From positions 1 through 6,400 of the forward strand of contig UQXO01000024.1 in the NCBI GenBank assembly GCA_900545005.1: 6,400 nt of DNA, written 5' to 3'. The notes below the pieces were generated by a model that searched no databases, was not told where the DNA came from, and worked only from the letters and a program-made list of their open reading frames with translations. The stretch comes from an uncultured Mycoplasmatota bacterium (lineage in GTDB: Bacteria > Bacillota_I > Bacilli_A > RF39 > UBA660). Positions 6,185 to 6,400 of the stretch are shown in pieces (positions within the stretch are counted from its first letter, which is position 1; the number at the start of each line of letters is the position of its first letter). The translations under genes and the position numbers were made by a program.

Positions 6185-6400
6185 TTATTTTAACTTTTCT
6201 ATTTCTTCCCTAGATAAGCCTGTTATTTTAGCAATACTATCTAAATCCATTTTAGCATTTAACATATTTTTAGCTATCTCCAAAGCTTTTCCTTTTGACC
6301 CTTTCTCGATACCAGACTCAGTAGCTTCCTCTAACTCCGTGTTTCTTATCATCTCTTGCATATTTTCTTGGTCAAACATATAAACCATTTCATCATCACT
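6185..6400 (-). CDS. Rpn/PD-(D/E)XK transposase-like protein, C-terminal part (cut by window edge)
   Basis: The reading frame stays open to the right edge (codons for SDDE precede the first internal ATG at 6386-6388), so this is the C-terminal 71 residues of a longer protein rather than a small gene. The visible tail has the hallmark of Rpn-family recombination-promoting nucleases: an acidic helical stretch, a GIEKGSKGKALEIAKNML linker-helix and a terminal helix-turn-helix-like motif SIAKITGLSREEIEKL. The catalytic PD-(D/E)XK domain would lie outside the window, so activity or decay cannot be judged. In these proteins the nuclease is linked to RecA-independent recombination and horizontal transfer in E. 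coli; many Bacillota genomes carry multiple copies. Confidence 0.8.
   Translation of the reverse strand, partial: SDDEMVYMFDQENMQEMIRNTELEEATESGIEKGSKGKALEIAKNMLNAKMDLDSIAKITGLSREEIEKLK

Noticed and set aside
6185..6388. Complete 67-residue small protein starting at the ATG at 6386-6388
   Set aside because: The frame is open through the window edge and the sequence is the typical C-terminal tail of a much longer Rpn-family protein, so the internal Met is unlikely to be the start.

Overview
The window is AT-rich DNA whose genes use standard ATG starts with purine-rich ribosome sites (for example AAAGGAG before the DUF1653 gene). A TGA stop sits next to a perfect terminator hairpin, which argues for the standard bacterial code rather than the Mycoplasma code. 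Together with DUF1653, an Rpn-type nuclease tail and a TasA-like surface anchor, this suggests a low-GC Bacillota, plausibly an uncultivated gut Bacilli lineage of the RF39/Erysipelotrichales kind. That placement is inference; no ribosomal marker is present.

Layout: (1) 1-339 is non-coding, with two inverted repeats and a GC-rich island. (2) 340-1965 (minus) encodes a 541-residue exported protein: a SipW/TasA-type N-terminal anchor and beta-sandwich, a Cys-paired middle, and a C-terminal domain ending in a short segment (about 415-516) that is GC-rich, adenine-poor on the coding strand and built almost wholly of codons ending in C or T. This looks like the variable region of a diversity-generating retroelement (DGR) target. 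No template repeat or reverse transcriptase is in the window; if they exist nearby, the left side (downstream on the same strand) is the first place to look. (3) 1966-2292 is the leader of that gene, with a candidate promoter, small hairpins and the terminator of the next gene. (4) 2293-3423 (minus) is a NifS/IscS-type cysteine desulfurase. (5) 3475-4857 (minus) is an unusual sigma-70-family factor with a 175-residue unrecognised N-terminal extension and changed promoter-contact residues. (6) 4964-5902 (plus) is an unrecognised 312-residue protein divergent from the sigma gene. (7) 5908-6165 (minus) is a DUF1653 protein, preceded by (8) the C-terminal tail of an Rpn/PD-(D/E)XK transposase-like protein that runs off the right edge.

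The sigma and desulfurase genes may be partly cotranscribed (51 bp gap, no terminator), although the desulfurase has its own extended -10 candidate. The surface gene appears to be an independent unit separated by a strong terminator. The main point of interest is the probable DGR target, a surface-displayed protein whose tip may be hypermutated; the second is the divergent sigma factor.
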